Assembly: GCF_003148685.1 (NCBI RefSeq)
Contig: NZ_QGGR01000014.1
Location: 186,001 to 250,000, forward strand
Length of the DNA stretch: 64,000 nt
DNA from: Actinoplanes xinjiangensis
GTDB lineage: Bacteria; Actinomycetota; Actinomycetes; Mycobacteriales; Micromonosporaceae
Direction: 5' to 3'
Shown: piece after piece, positions 7,404 through 16,085 of the stretch
How the letters are laid out: every line of letters begins with the position of its first letter
Position numbering within the stretch: the first letter of the stretch is position 1
The notes under the pieces: model-generated
Databases searched by the model: none
What the model saw: only the letters and a program-made list of their open reading frames with translations
What the model was told of the DNA's origin: nothing
Made by a program: the position numbers and the translations under genes

Positions 7404-9359
7404 GTGTCCCATGACGTGCAGCCGACAGACCTCGCCGACCCGCAGAACCCCGACTCGGAGAAGCCCTCCGGGAAACCGGCCGACTCCTCACCGGCCGCCG
7501 AGCACTCGGAGCAGTCACCGGAACAGCCCACCGAGGCTGCGCCCGCGGAGGAACCGGCCGAGGTCCCCGAAGAGCCCGCCCAGCCCACCGAGAAGCCCGC
7601 GGAGACCGCCGAAGAGCTTCCCGCCGTCGCGGAGAAGGCCGCCGAGGCGACCGAAGAGCCGATCGAGGTCGAGCCGACCGTCGCCGCCGCCGTCGAGGCC
7701 ACCGAGAAGACCCCGGGCCGGGTACGCCGGATCCTGCGCTCGCCCCGGATGTCCCAGGCACTGAACGTCCTGGCCGGCGTACTCGTCTTCGCCGCACTGC
7801 TCTACCCGAACGTCCTGCGCCGCCTCACCCTCGGCAACTTCGCCCGCATCCCGATCGAAGCCGCGTTCGGCATCCTCCTGCTGATCGTGCTCCCCCGCCG
7901 CCCCCGCCTCGTCGTCGGCTCGATCCTCGGCGCCGGCCTCGGCTGGCTGATCATCCAGAAGAGCCTCGACATGGGCTGGTTCAAAACCCTGGCCCGCCCC
8001 TTCGACGTCATCCTCGACTGGGAACTGTTCGACGACACGTTCAACTTCATCCGCGACTCCTACGGTGCCGCCGGCGCCTGGGGCGCCGCGATCGGCGCGA
8101 TCGTGCTCGCCGCCGCCGTCGTCGCCATGATGATCTGGGCCGTCCTGCGCCTCGCCGCCCTGATCACCGAACACCGCCGCCGCTCCGCCCTCGCCGCCGC
8201 CGGGATCGCCTCGGCCTGGATGCTGTCACTCGCCGTCGGCCTCCAGCTGCTCCCGGCCGTCCCGGTCGCCGCCCGCACCTCGGTCACCTACGCCTGGGAC
8301 CGCGCCTGGCAGGCCAAGACCGGCATCGCCAACGAGGCCGCCTTCGCCGAGGAGGTCAAGGCCGACCCCTACAAGAACGTGCCCCCCGACCAGCTGCTCA
8401 CCGCCCTGCGCGGCAAAGACGTCGTGATCACCTTCGTGGAGAGTTACGGCCGCAACGCCGTCGAGTCGCCCAGCCTCGCCGCCGGCACCACCGCCGTCCT
8501 CGAGGCCGGCGACGCCAAACTCAAGGCCGCCGGCTTCGCCGCACGCAGCGGCTGGCTCACCTCGTCGACGTTCGGCGGCAACAGCTGGCTCGCCCACTCC
8601 ACCCTGCTGTCCGGCCTGTGGATCAACAACCAGTCCCGGTACCGCAACCTCACCGCCAGCGACCGCCTCACCATCCCCAGCGCCATGCAGAAGGCCGGCT
8701 GGGACACCGTCAGCGTCATGCCCGGCGCCACCCGCGCGTTCCCCGAGGGCAAGTTCTACGGCTACAACCGGATCTGGGACTCCCGCAACCTCTCCTACCA
8801 GGGCCCCCGGTTCAGCTGGGCCCAGATGCCCGACCAGTACACGCTGAAGCAGTTCACCGAGGTCGAGTACAACCGGCCCGGACGCAAACCGCTGATGGTC
8901 GAGATGCCGCTCATCTCCAGCCACACCCCGTGGGCCCCGATCCCCACCTTCATCGACTGGGATCAGGTCGGCGACGGCTCCGTCTACAACGCGATCGCCG
9001 CCGACGGCGCCCAGAAGGCCGACATCTGGTCCAGCGCCGCCAAGGTCCGCCGCGAGTACGGCAAGTCGATCCGCTACACCCTCACCACCCTGATCTCCTG
9101 GATCGAGAAGTACGGCAACGACGACCTGGTCCTCGTCTTCCTCGGCGACCACCAGCCGTCCAGCGTCGTCACCGGCGACAACGCCAGCCACGACGTCCCG
9201 ATCACCATCGTCGCCAAGGACCCGGCCGTCCTCGACCGCATCGCTCCCTGGAACTGGACCCCCAGCCTCAAACCGGCACCCGACGCCCCGGTCTGGCAGA
9301 TGAACACCTTCCGCGACCGCTTCTTCACCGCCTTCGGCCCCGACGGCGGCACCCACTGA
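7404..9359 (+). CDS. Membrane-bound sulfatase/alkaline-phosphatase-fold enzyme
   Basis: 651-residue protein. Seen: a Pro/Glu/Ala-rich acidic N-terminus (about 100 residues), then hydrophobic helices (VLAGVLVFAALLYP, AFGILLLIVLP, GSILGAGLGWLII, AIGAIVLAAAVVAMMIWAVL, IASAWMLSLAVGLQLLPAVPV), then an extracytoplasmic sulfatase-fold domain beginning KDVVITFVESYGRNAVESP, with a Ser/Thr-rich nucleophile region (STFGGNSWLAHSTLLSG) and the metal-site segment VLVFLGDHQPSS. The layout resembles membrane phospho-transferases/sulfatases such as LtaS- and EptA-type proteins, but the substrate is unknown. The start is uncertain: GTG at 7404 is preferred because earlier in-frame starts cross the divergent promoter; GTG 7416 is an alternative. 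Convergent with the NACHT gene. Confidence 0.8.
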   Translation: MSHDVQPTDLADPQNPDSEKPSGKPADSSPAAEHSEQSPEQPTEAAPAEEPAEVPEEPAQPTEKPAETAEELPAVAEKAAEATEEPIEVEPTVAAAVEATEKTPGRVRRILRSPRMSQALNVLAGVLVFAALLYPNVLRRLTLGNFARIPIEAAFGILLLIVLPRRPRLVVGSILGAGLGWLIIQKSLDMGWFKTLARPFDVILDWELFDDTFNFIRDSYGAAGAWGAAIGAIVLAAAVVAMMIWAVLRLAALITEHRRRSALAAAGIASAWMLSLAVGLQLLPAVPVAARTSVTYAWDRAWQAKTGIANEAAFAEEVKADPYKNVPPDQLLTALRGKDVVITFVESYGRNAVESPSLAAGTTAVLEAGDAKLKAAGFAARSGWLTSSTFGGNSWLAHSTLLSGLWINNQSRYRNLTASDRLTIPSAMQKAGWDTVSVMPGATRAFPEGKFYGYNRIWDSRNLSYQGPRFSWAQMPDQYTLKQFTEVEYNRPGRKPLMVEMPLISSHTPWAPIPTFIDWDQVGDGSVYNAIAADGAQKADIWSSAAKVRREYGKSIRYTLTTLISWIEKYGNDDLVLVFLGDHQPSSVVTGDNASHDVPITIVAKDPAVLDRIAPWNWTPSLKPAPDAPVWQMNTFRDRFFTAFGPDGGTH

Positions 9360-9363
9360 GCCA

Positions 9364-9405
9364 GGTGTGCGGCGCCGGTCCCGGTCACTCCAGGCGCCGC
9401 ACACC
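9364..9405. terminator. Bidirectional hairpin terminator
   Basis: Perfect 13-bp inverted repeat (GGTGTGCGGCGCC at 9364-9376, its complement at 9393-9405) with a 16-nt loop between two convergent genes. The loop contains the stop codon of the minus-strand NACHT gene. There is no U tract, as is common for high-GC terminators. Confidence 0.65.
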
Positions 9406-11673
9406 GCCTGCACCGCCGCGAGCCAGATACGCCCGCAACCGCTCGTGCCGGAACTGGTAGACCGCCCCGTTACGCCGCAACACCCCACGCCCGGCCGCGT
9501 CCGCCAGAAACGGCATCAACCGCCACGGCAACCGCCCCCGGGCCGCCAACCACAACCGCACCACGGTGTACGTGAGCCAGGCCGACGAAACCGATGAGCC
9601 CAAACCAACCGCCAGAAACCATCCGAACGCCCCCGCCATCAGACCGGCCCGGACGACATACCAGACCGGGGCCGGATCCAACTGCCACATCCCCGCCGAC
9701 CCGCCCGCCACCACAGCGACCATCGTCACCGCGCTGATCAGCAAAGGCGGCACCAGCAACGTGGCACGGTCACCGCGCAGCGTCCGCTCCGGGTCCCACA
9801 ACTCGTCCGCCGGAGTCGGCCGGATGAACGCCGACGCCAAGCCGAACACCAGGCCGAGCGGGACACCCAGACCGATCGCCACCGTCGCACCGACGAACAA
9901 CGCCGAGCCGAGCGGGTCCCGCAACTCCGAGTCATTCCACAGGCCGAGGGACAGACAGAGCGCTGCTCCGATCAGGAACGCCAGCGCCGGCCCCTGGAAC
10001 CCCTCCAGCGGCGCCGCCACCACCTTCGCCGCCCTGCCCCGGCGGCCCAGCCACACGACGGTCAGCGCCAACTCCCGCCAGACCGGCCGGGTCACCCAGA
10101 CCGCGGCGACCACCAGGGCGATCGACAGCACGATCAGACCCCGCCCGCCCACCGGGAACAACAGCACCCTGGCGAAGCTCATCGGGGCGACGAAGGCGAT
10201 CCCACCGACCGCGGCCGTCCTGAGCCGCCGAGCCTGAAACCGCAGATGACGTGGCTCCTCCGGAGTGCTCGCGCCCGGGTAGAAGAACGCGATTCCGCCG
10301 ACGACCGCGGCGAAGACACCCATCTCCACCCATAGATCGCCCACCAACGCGAAGAACAGCACGAACGGCGCCACAACCCCGGACACCACCGCGAATCGCG
10401 CCGCGGGAACAGGTGAACCGGAAACCCAGCCGATACGCCACCACGCGAAGTCCTGTTGCCCCTGCCGATCCAGAAGCCGGGCCAGAAAACCGAGCCAGAC
10501 CGCCGATCCGGCTGCCGAGAACCGGGACCGCGCCGGCAACCGGTCCGGATACAACGCCGGCAGGTAGCGGTCGAACAGCCGCCGTTCCAGCTCACCGCTC
10601 GCGGCGAGTGCGATCAACTCGGCCGGCTCCGAACCCGGCGCCCGGAAGACCGTCCGAGCCAGGTAGGTCATCAGCGGGTTCGACAGCGCGACCGCCAGCG
10701 GACCGGACGGATGCCGGGCCAGTTCCCGCGCCACCGCCGCCCATCGGGCCCCATCACCGGCCTGCCCGCCCGGCAGGTATCCGGCCGCCTGCTGCGGGCT
10801 CAACGGGTCCAACTCGACGATCAGCGCGCGGTTCAGCGGCTCACCGGTCCCGGACACCGTCGCCGCATACTCCTCGGCCCGGCTCATCACCACCAGCGGG
10901 AGGTCGACCAACTCGTTGAGCGCCGACACCGCGGCCGCCCGCTCCTCCGGCCGCATCTCGTCCAGGCCGTCCAGCACCGCGATCACACCACGTTCCGCGA
11001 TCAGCCGCCCGGCCTCCCGCGCGAGAACCCGCAATCCGTAGCGCCCGGCCAGCATACGGCCCAGCCACGGCGCGAACTCCTCGGTGGACGGACGCCAGCC
11101 GGCCATGTCCAGCAGCACCGCCACCGGCTCCCCCGGCCGCCGGTCGGCCAGCAGCCCGCACGTCAGCAGCACCGCCGCCGACGTCTTGCCCGCACCGGGC
11201 CGTCCGATCACGACGAGCCGCCGGAACGGCAGCCGCCGCCAGGTCTCCGCCAGATCCTGCACGTCGCCCGCGAGACGCAGCCGGGTCACCCGCACCTGAT
11301 CCAGGTCGGCCACCTCGTCCGGCGGCACCCCGACCGGCCGTTCGGTGACCCGCCACCGGATGCGCATCGGCGTCGTCCCGCGCAGCCCGCGACGCACCGC
11401 CTCCCGCTCCCACTGCCGCCCGGCGAGGCGCGCCAGCCGATCCAGCACATCGTCCGGCTCGGCCACCTGCTCCCGCGCCGGACCGGCCAGCGCCCACAGC
11501 GCGAGCAAACCGACCGGGAGCGCGACCGCCGCCCCGGCCGCGCCGAGCACGCTGCCCATCTGGTCGCCGGTGTCCCGAACGTCGGCCGGCAGCGACAGAA
11601 ACGTCCCGGCCAGCCCGACTACGAAGAGGACGGTCCCGCCCACCGCCCAGAGGATCCGTCGCCGCGAATGCAT
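9385..11673 (-). CDS. Membrane NACHT-family NTPase
   Basis: 762-residue STAND NTPase. Seen: two N-terminal hydrophobic helices (about 8-28 and 41-64), a linker, Walker A GRPGAGKTS at about 157-165, Walker B VIAVLDGLDEM at about 229-239 with the acidic DGLDE core typical of NACHT, and sensor region LVVMSRAEEY. The C-terminal half is a membrane block with many hydrophobic helices. The 9-residue N-terminal extension upstream of the ATG at 11673 is not included. NACHT proteins of this architecture are common in actinomycetes and mostly uncharacterised; roles in signalling or antiphage defence are known for other bacterial NACHTs, but nothing here proves that. Stands alone, no operon partner. Confidence 0.85.
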   Translation of the reverse strand: MHSRRRILWAVGGTVLFVVGLAGTFLSLPADVRDTGDQMGSVLGAAGAAVALPVGLLALWALAGPAREQVAEPDDVLDRLARLAGRQWEREAVRRGLRGTTPMRIRWRVTERPVGVPPDEVADLDQVRVTRLRLAGDVQDLAETWRRLPFRRLVVIGRPGAGKTSAAVLLTCGLLADRRPGEPVAVLLDMAGWRPSTEEFAPWLGRMLAGRYGLRVLAREAGRLIAERGVIAVLDGLDEMRPEERAAAVSALNELVDLPLVVMSRAEEYAATVSGTGEPLNRALIVELDPLSPQQAAGYLPGGQAGDGARWAAVARELARHPSGPLAVALSNPLMTYLARTVFRAPGSEPAELIALAASGELERRLFDRYLPALYPDRLPARSRFSAAGSAVWLGFLARLLDRQGQQDFAWWRIGWVSGSPVPAARFAVVSGVVAPFVLFFALVGDLWVEMGVFAAVVGGIAFFYPGASTPEEPRHLRFQARRLRTAAVGGIAFVAPMSFARVLLFPVGGRGLIVLSIALVVAAVWVTRPVWRELALTVVWLGRRGRAAKVVAAPLEGFQGPALAFLIGAALCLSLGLWNDSELRDPLGSALFVGATVAIGLGVPLGLVFGLASAFIRPTPADELWDPERTLRGDRATLLVPPLLISAVTMVAVVAGGSAGMWQLDPAPVWYVVRAGLMAGAFGWFLAVGLGSSVSSAWLTYTVVRLWLAARGRLPWRLMPFLADAAGRGVLRRNGAVYQFRHERLRAYLARGGAGGVRRLE

Positions 11674-11824
11674 ACCGGCATCGTCCCGCACCGACGTCGA
11701 GCCTGTCCTTACTGGACTCTGCACGCCGCCTTGCCCCCAGCGCTGCTCCCATGAGCCGAGGTTCCGCCCCGAACCGGCGAGCTCGGGCACCATGCGTAAG
11801 GCATCCTAGGAGGCTAGCTCAAAG

Positions 11825-11842
11825 CCGGACCGTTTCGTCCGG
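11825..11842 (-). terminator. Possible terminator of the TetR gene
   Basis: Six-bp inverted repeat CCGGAC / GTCCGG with a 6-nt loop, 22 bp downstream of the TetR stop codon. Short stem, so weakly supported. Confidence 0.3.
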
Positions 11843-11863
11843 TGCCTGGACTGTTCGGTCCGC

Positions 11864-12469
11864 CTATACGGCTTGCGGGAACGCTTGTTCCACCATGGCG
11901 ACCAGCGCCGTCGACAACAGCACGTGCACCTGCTCGCGGGTCAGTACACCCCGCTGCAACCACTCCTGAGCCGTCCAGATCGCCAGGCCGACATACGACC
12001 TGGTCATGCCCCGCAGCGCCGGCGACGGATCCTCACCCATGCCGACCGCACGCAGCACACCCGCCGCGGCGACATCAACGGCCTCAGCGATCACGGCGTT
12101 CACATCGGCATCACCGGCCATGCCGCCGGCCCCGGTGGCGGCCAGCCAGGAGGTGCTGTGCCGGGAGACCACGTCAAGGAACCAGCTGACGATGGAATCG
12201 GCCCGTTCGGGCAGTTCGCCCTCGGGAAGCTGCTCCAGCGCCACTTCGGGCACCGTCAGCATCACGCGCACCACTTCGAGGTAGAGGTCCTTTTTCGTAC
12301 CGAAATAGTGGTTGACCAGGCCGCGGGCGACGCCTGCGTCGCGCGCCACGTCGGTGGTGGAGACATCGGCGTAGGGTTTGGACCCGAACAGGCGGATCGC
12401 CACCGACAGGATCTGTTCGCGCCGGGCGTCCGGTTCCAGCCGGCGCCGGCGCATCGCCTGGACACTCAC
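11864..12469 (-). CDS. TetR-family transcriptional regulator
   Basis: 201-residue regulator. The N-terminal helix-turn-helix is clear (REQILSVAIRLFGSKPYADVSTTDVARDAGVARGLVNHYFGTKKDLY), followed by a ligand-binding all-helical domain. Divergently transcribed from an acyl-CoA dehydrogenase gene, so it probably represses that gene in response to a fatty acyl-CoA or related ligand. The GTG at 12469 is taken as start (AAGG and GGGCGG upstream); ATG at 12454 is also possible. An imperfect palindrome between the two genes is a candidate operator. Confidence 0.88.
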   Translation of the reverse strand: MSVQAMRRRRLEPDARREQILSVAIRLFGSKPYADVSTTDVARDAGVARGLVNHYFGTKKDLYLEVVRVMLTVPEVALEQLPEGELPERADSIVSWFLDVVSRHSTSWLAATGAGGMAGDADVNAVIAEAVDVAAAGVLRAVGMGEDPSPALRGMTRSYVGLAIWTAQEWLQRGVLTREQVHVLLSTALVAMVEQAFPQAV

Positions 12470-12572
12470 CCGCCCGACCTTACGGCACGTCGATCGATAG
12501 CCTTCCGAGATGCCCGTTCCATCTATGTCGCCATCGGCGGGAACGATGAATCGCGGCAATTCATACCCAGCT

Positions 12573-12591
12573 TATTGACACATCGCCAATA
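12573..12591. promoter_or_regulatory. Candidate TetR operator and promoter of the acyl-CoA dehydrogenase gene
   Basis: TTGACA at 12575-12580 resembles a -35 box on the plus strand. It is embedded in an inverted repeat TATTG / CAATA (12573-12577 and 12587-12591, 9-nt spacer) in the divergent promoter region between the TetR gene and the dehydrogenase. Short arms, so only moderate support. Confidence 0.4.
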
Positions 12592-12609
12592 GTGTTCGAT
12601 GGTGGGTCG

Positions 12610-13773
12610 ATGCCGACGCCTGGACTGGACGGTTATGTCGAACCGTGGCGCAAGCCGGAACACGACGACCTGGCCGAGCTCGCGCGCACCTTCTTCACCA
12701 AGGAGGTGCTGCCGCACGCCGCCCGCCTGGAGCAGCAGGGGCACCCCGATCGCGAGCACTACCGCCGGGCCGGCGAGCTGGGTCTGCTGGGCCTGTCCGT
12801 CCCGGAGGAGTACGGCGGCGGAGGCGGCGACTTCACCCACGAGGCGACGCTGTTGCACGAGCAGACGCTGGCCGGCGAAGGTAGCCTGGGCATCGCCGTG
12901 CACAGCGGCATCGTCACCGGCTACCTCAACGACTACGGCTCCGAGGAGCAGAAACGTCGCTGGCTGCCGGGGCTGGTGAGCGGGGAGCTGGTCGGCGCGA
13001 TCGGCATGACGGAGCCGGACGGCGGTTCCGATGTGCAGGCGATCCGCACCCGGGCGATCCGGGACGGCGACGACTATGTGGTCAACGGTTCGAAGACGTT
13101 CATCACCAACGGAATCCTGGCGGACCTGTTGGTCCTGGCGGTGAAGACCGACACGTCCGCACGCGCGCACGGCATCTCAATGCTGGTGTGTGAGCTGACC
13201 GGTGACCCGGCCGGCTTCCGCCGCGGCCGCAGGATCGAGAAGATCGGCCTGCATGCCAACGACACGGCCGAGTTGTTCTTCGACGACTTCCGGGTCCCCG
13301 CCGCGAACCTGCTGGGGACCGAGGGGTCCGGTTTCATCCAGATGATGCGGCAGCTGCCGCAGGAGCGCCTGGTCATCGGGGTCGGGGCGGTCGCCGCCAT
13401 GCAGCGTGCCGTCGAGCTGGCCACCGCGTACGCGAAGGAACGTGTCGCCTTCGGCAAGCCGTTGATCGGGCACCAGAACACCCGCATGGTCCTGGCCGAG
13501 GTGGCCACGCGCACCCGCGTGTCCCGGGCCTTCCTGGACGACTGCATCCAGCGGCATGCCCGCGGCGAGCTGGACGTGGCGACCGCCGCGATGGCGAAGC
13601 TGTATCTGACCGAGGGCCAGTGCGAGGTCGTCGACCGGTGCCTGCAGATCTTCGGCGGTTACGGGTACACGACGGAGTATCCGATCGCGAAGATGTATGC
13701 GGACGCCCGGGTCCAGAAAATCTACGGCGGCACCAACGAGATCATGAAGGAGCTGATCTCCCGTGTCCTCTGA
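12610..13773 (+). CDS. Acyl-CoA dehydrogenase
   Basis: 387-residue FAD enzyme that introduces a double bond into acyl-CoA thioesters. Seen: family signature GAIGMTEPDGGSDVQAIRTRA in the middle domain and the C-terminal signature QIFGGYGYTTEYPIAKMYADARVQKIYGGTNEIMKELISR; the Glu in the YGGTNEI region is not the catalytic base of all subfamilies, so chain specificity cannot be given. GTG at 12592 would add six residues; the ATG at 12610 has GGTGGG just upstream. Followed 27 bp later by a CoA-transferase family III gene, suggesting a shared branched-chain or acyl-CoA degradation role. Confidence 0.92.
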   Translation: MPTPGLDGYVEPWRKPEHDDLAELARTFFTKEVLPHAARLEQQGHPDREHYRRAGELGLLGLSVPEEYGGGGGDFTHEATLLHEQTLAGEGSLGIAVHSGIVTGYLNDYGSEEQKRRWLPGLVSGELVGAIGMTEPDGGSDVQAIRTRAIRDGDDYVVNGSKTFITNGILADLLVLAVKTDTSARAHGISMLVCELTGDPAGFRRGRRIEKIGLHANDTAELFFDDFRVPAANLLGTEGSGFIQMMRQLPQERLVIGVGAVAAMQRAVELATAYAKERVAFGKPLIGHQNTRMVLAEVATRTRVSRAFLDDCIQRHARGELDVATAAMAKLYLTEGQCEVVDRCLQIFGGYGYTTEYPIAKMYADARVQKIYGGTNEIMKELISRVL

Positions 13774-13800
13774 CGTTCTCCCCACCGATCGGTGCCGCCG

Positions 13801-14883
13801 GTGACCGCCCTGGCCGGCATCCGCGTGGTGGAGCTGTCCGGTCTGGCCCCGGCCCCGTTCGGCTGCATGATCCTCGCCGACCTGGGCGCCGACGTGGTGC
13901 TGGTGGAACGTCCCGGTGGCAACGGACCGGCCGGTCCCCCTCCGGGACCGATGCAACGCGGCCGTCGTACCGTGACCGTCGATCTGAAATCCGAAGCCGG
14001 TGTGACGCAGCTGCTCAGCCTGCTCCAGAAGGCCGACGTCCTGGTCGAGGGTTTCCGCCCCGGCGTCGCCGAGCGGCTGGGTTTCGGCCCGGACGTGTGC
14101 GAGAAGCTGAACCCCGGCCTGATCTACGCGCGGATGACCGGCTGGGGCCAGGATGGTCCGCTGGCCTCCGCGGCCGGCCACGACATCGACTACATCGCGA
14201 TCGCCGGCGCCCTGCACCCGCTGGGCCGGGCCGGCGAGAAGCCGCACGCCCCCGTCAACCTGCTCGGCGACTTCGCCGGCGGCGGCATGCTCCTGGCCGT
14301 CGGCGTCCTGGCGGCCCTGGTGGAACGCTCCCGCTCCGGCCGGGGCCAGGTGATCGACACGGCGATGGTCGACGGTTCATCACTGCTGATGACCTTCATC
14401 CACGGCATGGCCGCGGCCGGTCGCTGGCCCGGCCCCCGGGGCGGCAACCTGCTGGACGGCGGCGCCCCCTTCTACGACACCTATCAGGCCGCCGACGGTG
14501 GCTTCCTGGCCGTCGGCTCCCTGGAACCACAGTTCTACGCCGCCCTGCTCGAAGGCCTGGACCTGGCCGACGACCCGGACCTGCCCAGCCAGTTCGACAT
14601 CAAGGCCTGGCCCGAGTTGCGCCGCCGCTTCACCGAACGCTTCCTGGAGAAGACCCGCGACGAATGGACCGCGATCTTCGAACCACTGGACGCCTGCGTC
14701 AGCCCCGTCCTCTCCCTGGCAGAGGCCCCCCTGCACCCGCACAACGAGGCCCGGCGGGCATTCATCGAGGTGGGCGGCATCGTCCAGCCGGCCCCCGCAC
14801 CGCGCCTGCAGCGCACCCCGGCGAAAACCCCCGCCCCTCCGCAGACCACATCGGTCCCGGAGGTCCTCTCCTCCTGGTCCTGA
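13801..14883 (+). CDS. CoA-transferase family III protein, alpha-methylacyl-CoA racemase-like
   Basis: 360-residue CaiB/BaiF-fold protein. The pattern is that of alpha-methylacyl-CoA racemase (AMACR/MCR): VVELSGLAPAPFGCMILADLGADVV at the start, the GHDIDYIAIAGAL segment with a conserved Asp near residue 140 and a Glu in VGSLEPQFYAALL near residue 245, both positions of the racemase acid/base residues. Length matches bacterial MCR (about 360). It would convert (2R)- to (2S)-methylacyl-CoA so that the adjacent dehydrogenase can act. GTG at 13801 is chosen because the protein then begins MTALAGIRVVEL; GTG 13792 adds three residues. Confidence 0.85.
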   Translation: MTALAGIRVVELSGLAPAPFGCMILADLGADVVLVERPGGNGPAGPPPGPMQRGRRTVTVDLKSEAGVTQLLSLLQKADVLVEGFRPGVAERLGFGPDVCEKLNPGLIYARMTGWGQDGPLASAAGHDIDYIAIAGALHPLGRAGEKPHAPVNLLGDFAGGGMLLAVGVLAALVERSRSGRGQVIDTAMVDGSSLLMTFIHGMAAAGRWPGPRGGNLLDGGAPFYDTYQAADGGFLAVGSLEPQFYAALLEGLDLADDPDLPSQFDIKAWPELRRRFTERFLEKTRDEWTAIFEPLDACVSPVLSLAEAPLHPHNEARRAFIEVGGIVQPAPAPRLQRTPAKTPAPPQTTSVPEVLSSWS

Positions 14884-15301
14884 CCTCTCCGGTACGAACC
14901 AGAAGTGCCCCACCGCAACGGCCCGGCCCCGGACTACCACGCCACGTGGCTGCCCGGCCCGGGCCGCAGCGCGTCCGCCGGGCTGATGCGGCCCCTCCCC
15001 CGCAACCCACAGCACCCACCCGACAGCAGATACACGAAAAGAAACGCCCCAAGTGAACGCGCCGTGTCGAGTTCTGCGACCTGGTGGAGTCGACCGATGA
15101 CGGCGTACCGAATCCCGAAAAATCGCGGACGGGCACGGGAAGCTCCCCGGAATCTTCAAGAAACCATGCCCGCCTCGCGAACAGCAAGAATCAAGTAATC
15201 GCCCAAGATTTGACCTGTGCCACCGAAGAGCGACATAAGCGCGCCCGGAGCCACCCGAATTCATTGAGTGAAACCTCGCACACGGCCCTGCGCCGGCCAC
15301 C
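14884..15301. other. Intergenic region without supportable gene
   Basis: About 420 bp between the racemase gene and the minus-strand hypothetical gene. Base composition falls after about 15100. I see no frame with convincing codon usage, no tRNA and no clear hairpin. Confidence 0.5.
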
Positions 15302-15694
15302 CTAGTCAATAAAATTCCACAGTGGGGCGACCGAGGCAGAAAGGCCATCGGCAACGCTTTCCTGATAGTCAGCCACGCATTCACAGGTCGCGCCCTGATT
15401 GGTTTTCGAGCCACATTCCCACTCGACGGCGCACACTGCCCGACCGATCGAACCATCCACGGCGATGCCACAAAGGACAGCCCCACGCCGCCGCCCGGAC
15501 ACACCGTCGCACGCCGCCTCGAATTTCCTGGCGACAACGTCTCGACCCGCAACCCTGCGCGAACCTGCCGCGCCACTCCCACCAGCCGCTGGGTTGGCGG
15601 TGGAGCCCAACGCCTCGCCGCGCCAGAAGCCGGCACCTTCACCGAGTTGACCCGACACGGACTTGACTGCCCAGAAGACGCTGATGCAGCGCAT
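15302..15694 (-). CDS. Hypothetical Cys-containing small protein, possibly the 3' part of a frameshifted gene
   Basis: 130-residue frame with believable codon usage and no recognised domain. Contains seven cysteines in total, two of them in a CEC pair, with the C-terminal part (VECG-like EWECGSKTNQGATCECVADYQESVADG) looking like a folded or secreted domain. The same frame remains open upstream of the ATG at 15694 as far as a TAA at 15794-15796 and there encodes a hydrophobic stretch (ASVYAYCAVVAFGLAAYRIG), but no start codon is available in that extension. This suggests that the natural protein may begin in another frame upstream (see the repeat-rich frame at 15697-16425) and be joined by a frameshift or sequencing error. 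Function unknown. Confidence 0.4.
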   Translation of the reverse strand: MRCISVFWAVKSVSGQLGEGAGFWRGEALGSTANPAAGGSGAAGSRRVAGRDVVARKFEAACDGVSGRRRGAVLCGIAVDGSIGRAVCAVEWECGSKTNQGATCECVADYQESVADGLSASVAPLWNFID

Positions 15695-15824
15695 GCCGAG
15701 GCAACGGACGCCGCCATGGGAGGCACCGATGCGATAGGCGGCAAGGCCGAAGGCAACGACGGCACAGTAGGCATAGACGGATGCCGCGCAACCTTAGGCA
15801 GCCACGCGGCACGCGGAAAAGACT

Positions 15825-15946
15825 GAGTCGGCGCTACCGGAGGCGGCGACGCGACACCCTGCAAAAACCGAGTCGACGCAACCGGAGGCGGCGACGCGAC
15901 ACCCTGCAAAAACCGAGTCGACGCAACCGGAGGCGGCGACGCGACA
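15825..15946. repeat. 45-bp tandem repeat, nearly three copies
   Basis: Units begin at 15825, 15870 and 15915 (each starts GAGTCG) with a strict 45-bp period; copies two and three are identical over the shared part, and the third is cut short at about 15946. The period is a multiple of three, so reading frames are kept. Confidence 0.85.
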
Positions 15947-15995
15947 GAGGGCGAAGACGAGCACGGCGAAGCCGCAGACAACAAAGCGTGCGAAG

Positions 15996-16085
15996 ACGGC
16001 AGGACCGAAGACGACGCGACCGGAGACGGCAGCACCCGAGACGGCAGGACCGAAGACGGCGGGACCGAAGACGGCGGCGCGGTAG
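15996..16085. repeat. 15-bp tandem repeat, six degenerate copies
   Basis: Six consecutive 15-bp units related to GACGGCAGGACCGAA starting at 15996, 16011, 16026, 16041, 16056 and 16071. On the minus strand they encode SSVLP/SRVLP/SPVAS-type pentapeptides. Confidence 0.8.

Noticed and set aside
14380..15690. Continuation of the repeat-rich minus frame to 14380
   Set aside because: Composition becomes unnatural after about 15690 and it runs antisense to the well-supported racemase gene.
15825..15946. Possible CRISPR array
   Set aside because: Units are directly tandem with no spacers between them, and no cas genes are present.
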